NCBI GenBank assembly: GCA_035501575.1
Contig: DATJVZ010000027.1
Location: forward strand, 1 to 5,232
Length of the DNA: 5,232 bases
Source: JAFAGX01 sp035501575
Lineage (GTDB): Bacteria; Acidobacteriota; Terriglobia; Terriglobales; Acidobacteriaceae
Direction of reading: 5' to 3'
The notes under the pieces were generated by a model that saw only the letters and a program-made list of their open reading frames with translations, made no database searches and had not been told where the DNA came from. Shown here one piece after another: positions 4,973-5,232 of this stretch (position 1 is its first letter; every line of letters starts with the position of its first letter). A program made the position numbers and the translations under genes.

Positions 4973-5232
4973 ATGAAAAAGCATTTCGTAGGGGTCGCAT
5001 GCGTGCTCTTGTTTGCCATTCACCTGGCCGCGCAGGACGTGCCCAAAGCCGAGGTGTACGGGGGCTACACCTACCTGCGATTCAACGCCGTCGCGCCGAC
5101 GAACGCCTTCTCGGCCAATGGTGGTCAAGGCTCGTTTCAGTACAACTTCACCCATTGGTTGGGCTTTGTGGCCGAGCTCGGCGGGGTGCATAACGCCAGC
5201 CTGACGGTGGCGGGCAGTCAGACGCTTCACCC
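4973..5232 (+). CDS. Outer-membrane beta-barrel protein, N-terminal part (cut by window edge)
   Basis: 86 codons of a secreted barrel protein, open at the window end. Residues 1-21 form a Sec signal: MKKHF, a hydrophobic core, and likely cleavage around Ala-Ala-Gln. Cys10 lies inside the core, so it is not a lipoprotein site. The mature part starts with AEVYGGYTYLRFN (26-38), the typical first strand of small OmpA/PF13505-like barrels. An Asn/Gly-rich loop follows, then alternating strands (GSFQYNFTHWLGFVAELGG, 53-71), with aromatic residues and Gly placed as in porin-like barrels. The ATG at 4973 has only a weak purine-rich site (AAAGAGAG) about 10 nt upstream. The family is likely; exact function and length cannot be seen. 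Confidence 0.82.
   Translation, partial: MKKHFVGVACVLLFAIHLAAQDVPKAEVYGGYTYLRFNAVAPTNAFSANGGQGSFQYNFTHWLGFVAELGGVHNASLTVAGSQTLH

Noticed and set aside
4591..5019. Minus-strand 142-residue frame upstream of the response regulator
   Set aside because: It overlaps the signal peptide region of the barrel gene antisense, shows no family motif, and has no convincing ribosome-binding site.
1..5232. CRISPR array, insertion sequence, integron or phage genes
   Set aside because: No spaced direct repeats, transposase or integrase motifs, terminal inverted repeats, or phage structural genes were seen on either strand.

Overview
The window looks like a chromosomal segment of a Gram-negative, free-living bacterium, most plausibly an acidobacterium. 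This is an inference from gene style, not a database match. The clues are a moderately GC-rich sequence, widely spaced genes with long gaps, a long secreted Asp-box beta-propeller protein, a receiver-only response regulator, very small Cys-rich proteins, and an outer-membrane beta-barrel protein with a Sec signal. No mobile element, CRISPR array, rRNA or tRNA was found.

Layout. Positions 1-563 (minus strand) hold a probable two-gene operon: a short YCII/DGPF-domain protein (276-563), then a periplasmic Cu/Zn superoxide dismutase (1-249, cut by the window edge). Positions 564-1000 contain no convincing gene but have a 7-bp tandem repeat and three predicted stem-loops. Positions 1001-2956 (plus) encode a 651-residue exported protein built from about ten Asp-box repeats, probably two beta-propellers. 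A hairpin (2958-2983) separates it from a convergent 40-residue single-pass membrane protein (3010-3132, minus).

Positions 3344-3562 and 3905-4105 (plus) encode two tiny four-cysteine, zinc-ribbon-like proteins. The second converges on, and shares stop-codon bases with, an orphan receiver-only response regulator (4102-4575, minus). A 397-bp gap follows, with an attenuator-like set of competing inverted repeats. At 4973 an outer-membrane beta-barrel protein begins and runs off the end.

How the genes fit together. The strongest functional theme is the cell envelope: periplasmic SodC, an exported propeller protein, a small inner-membrane protein and an outer-membrane barrel. The two Cys4 proteins and the response regulator are cytoplasmic and probably regulatory, but nothing in the sequence ties them to a target. 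I see no clear multi-gene novel system. The least explained parts are the 40-residue membrane protein, the Cys4 pair with its convergent regulator, and the structured gaps.
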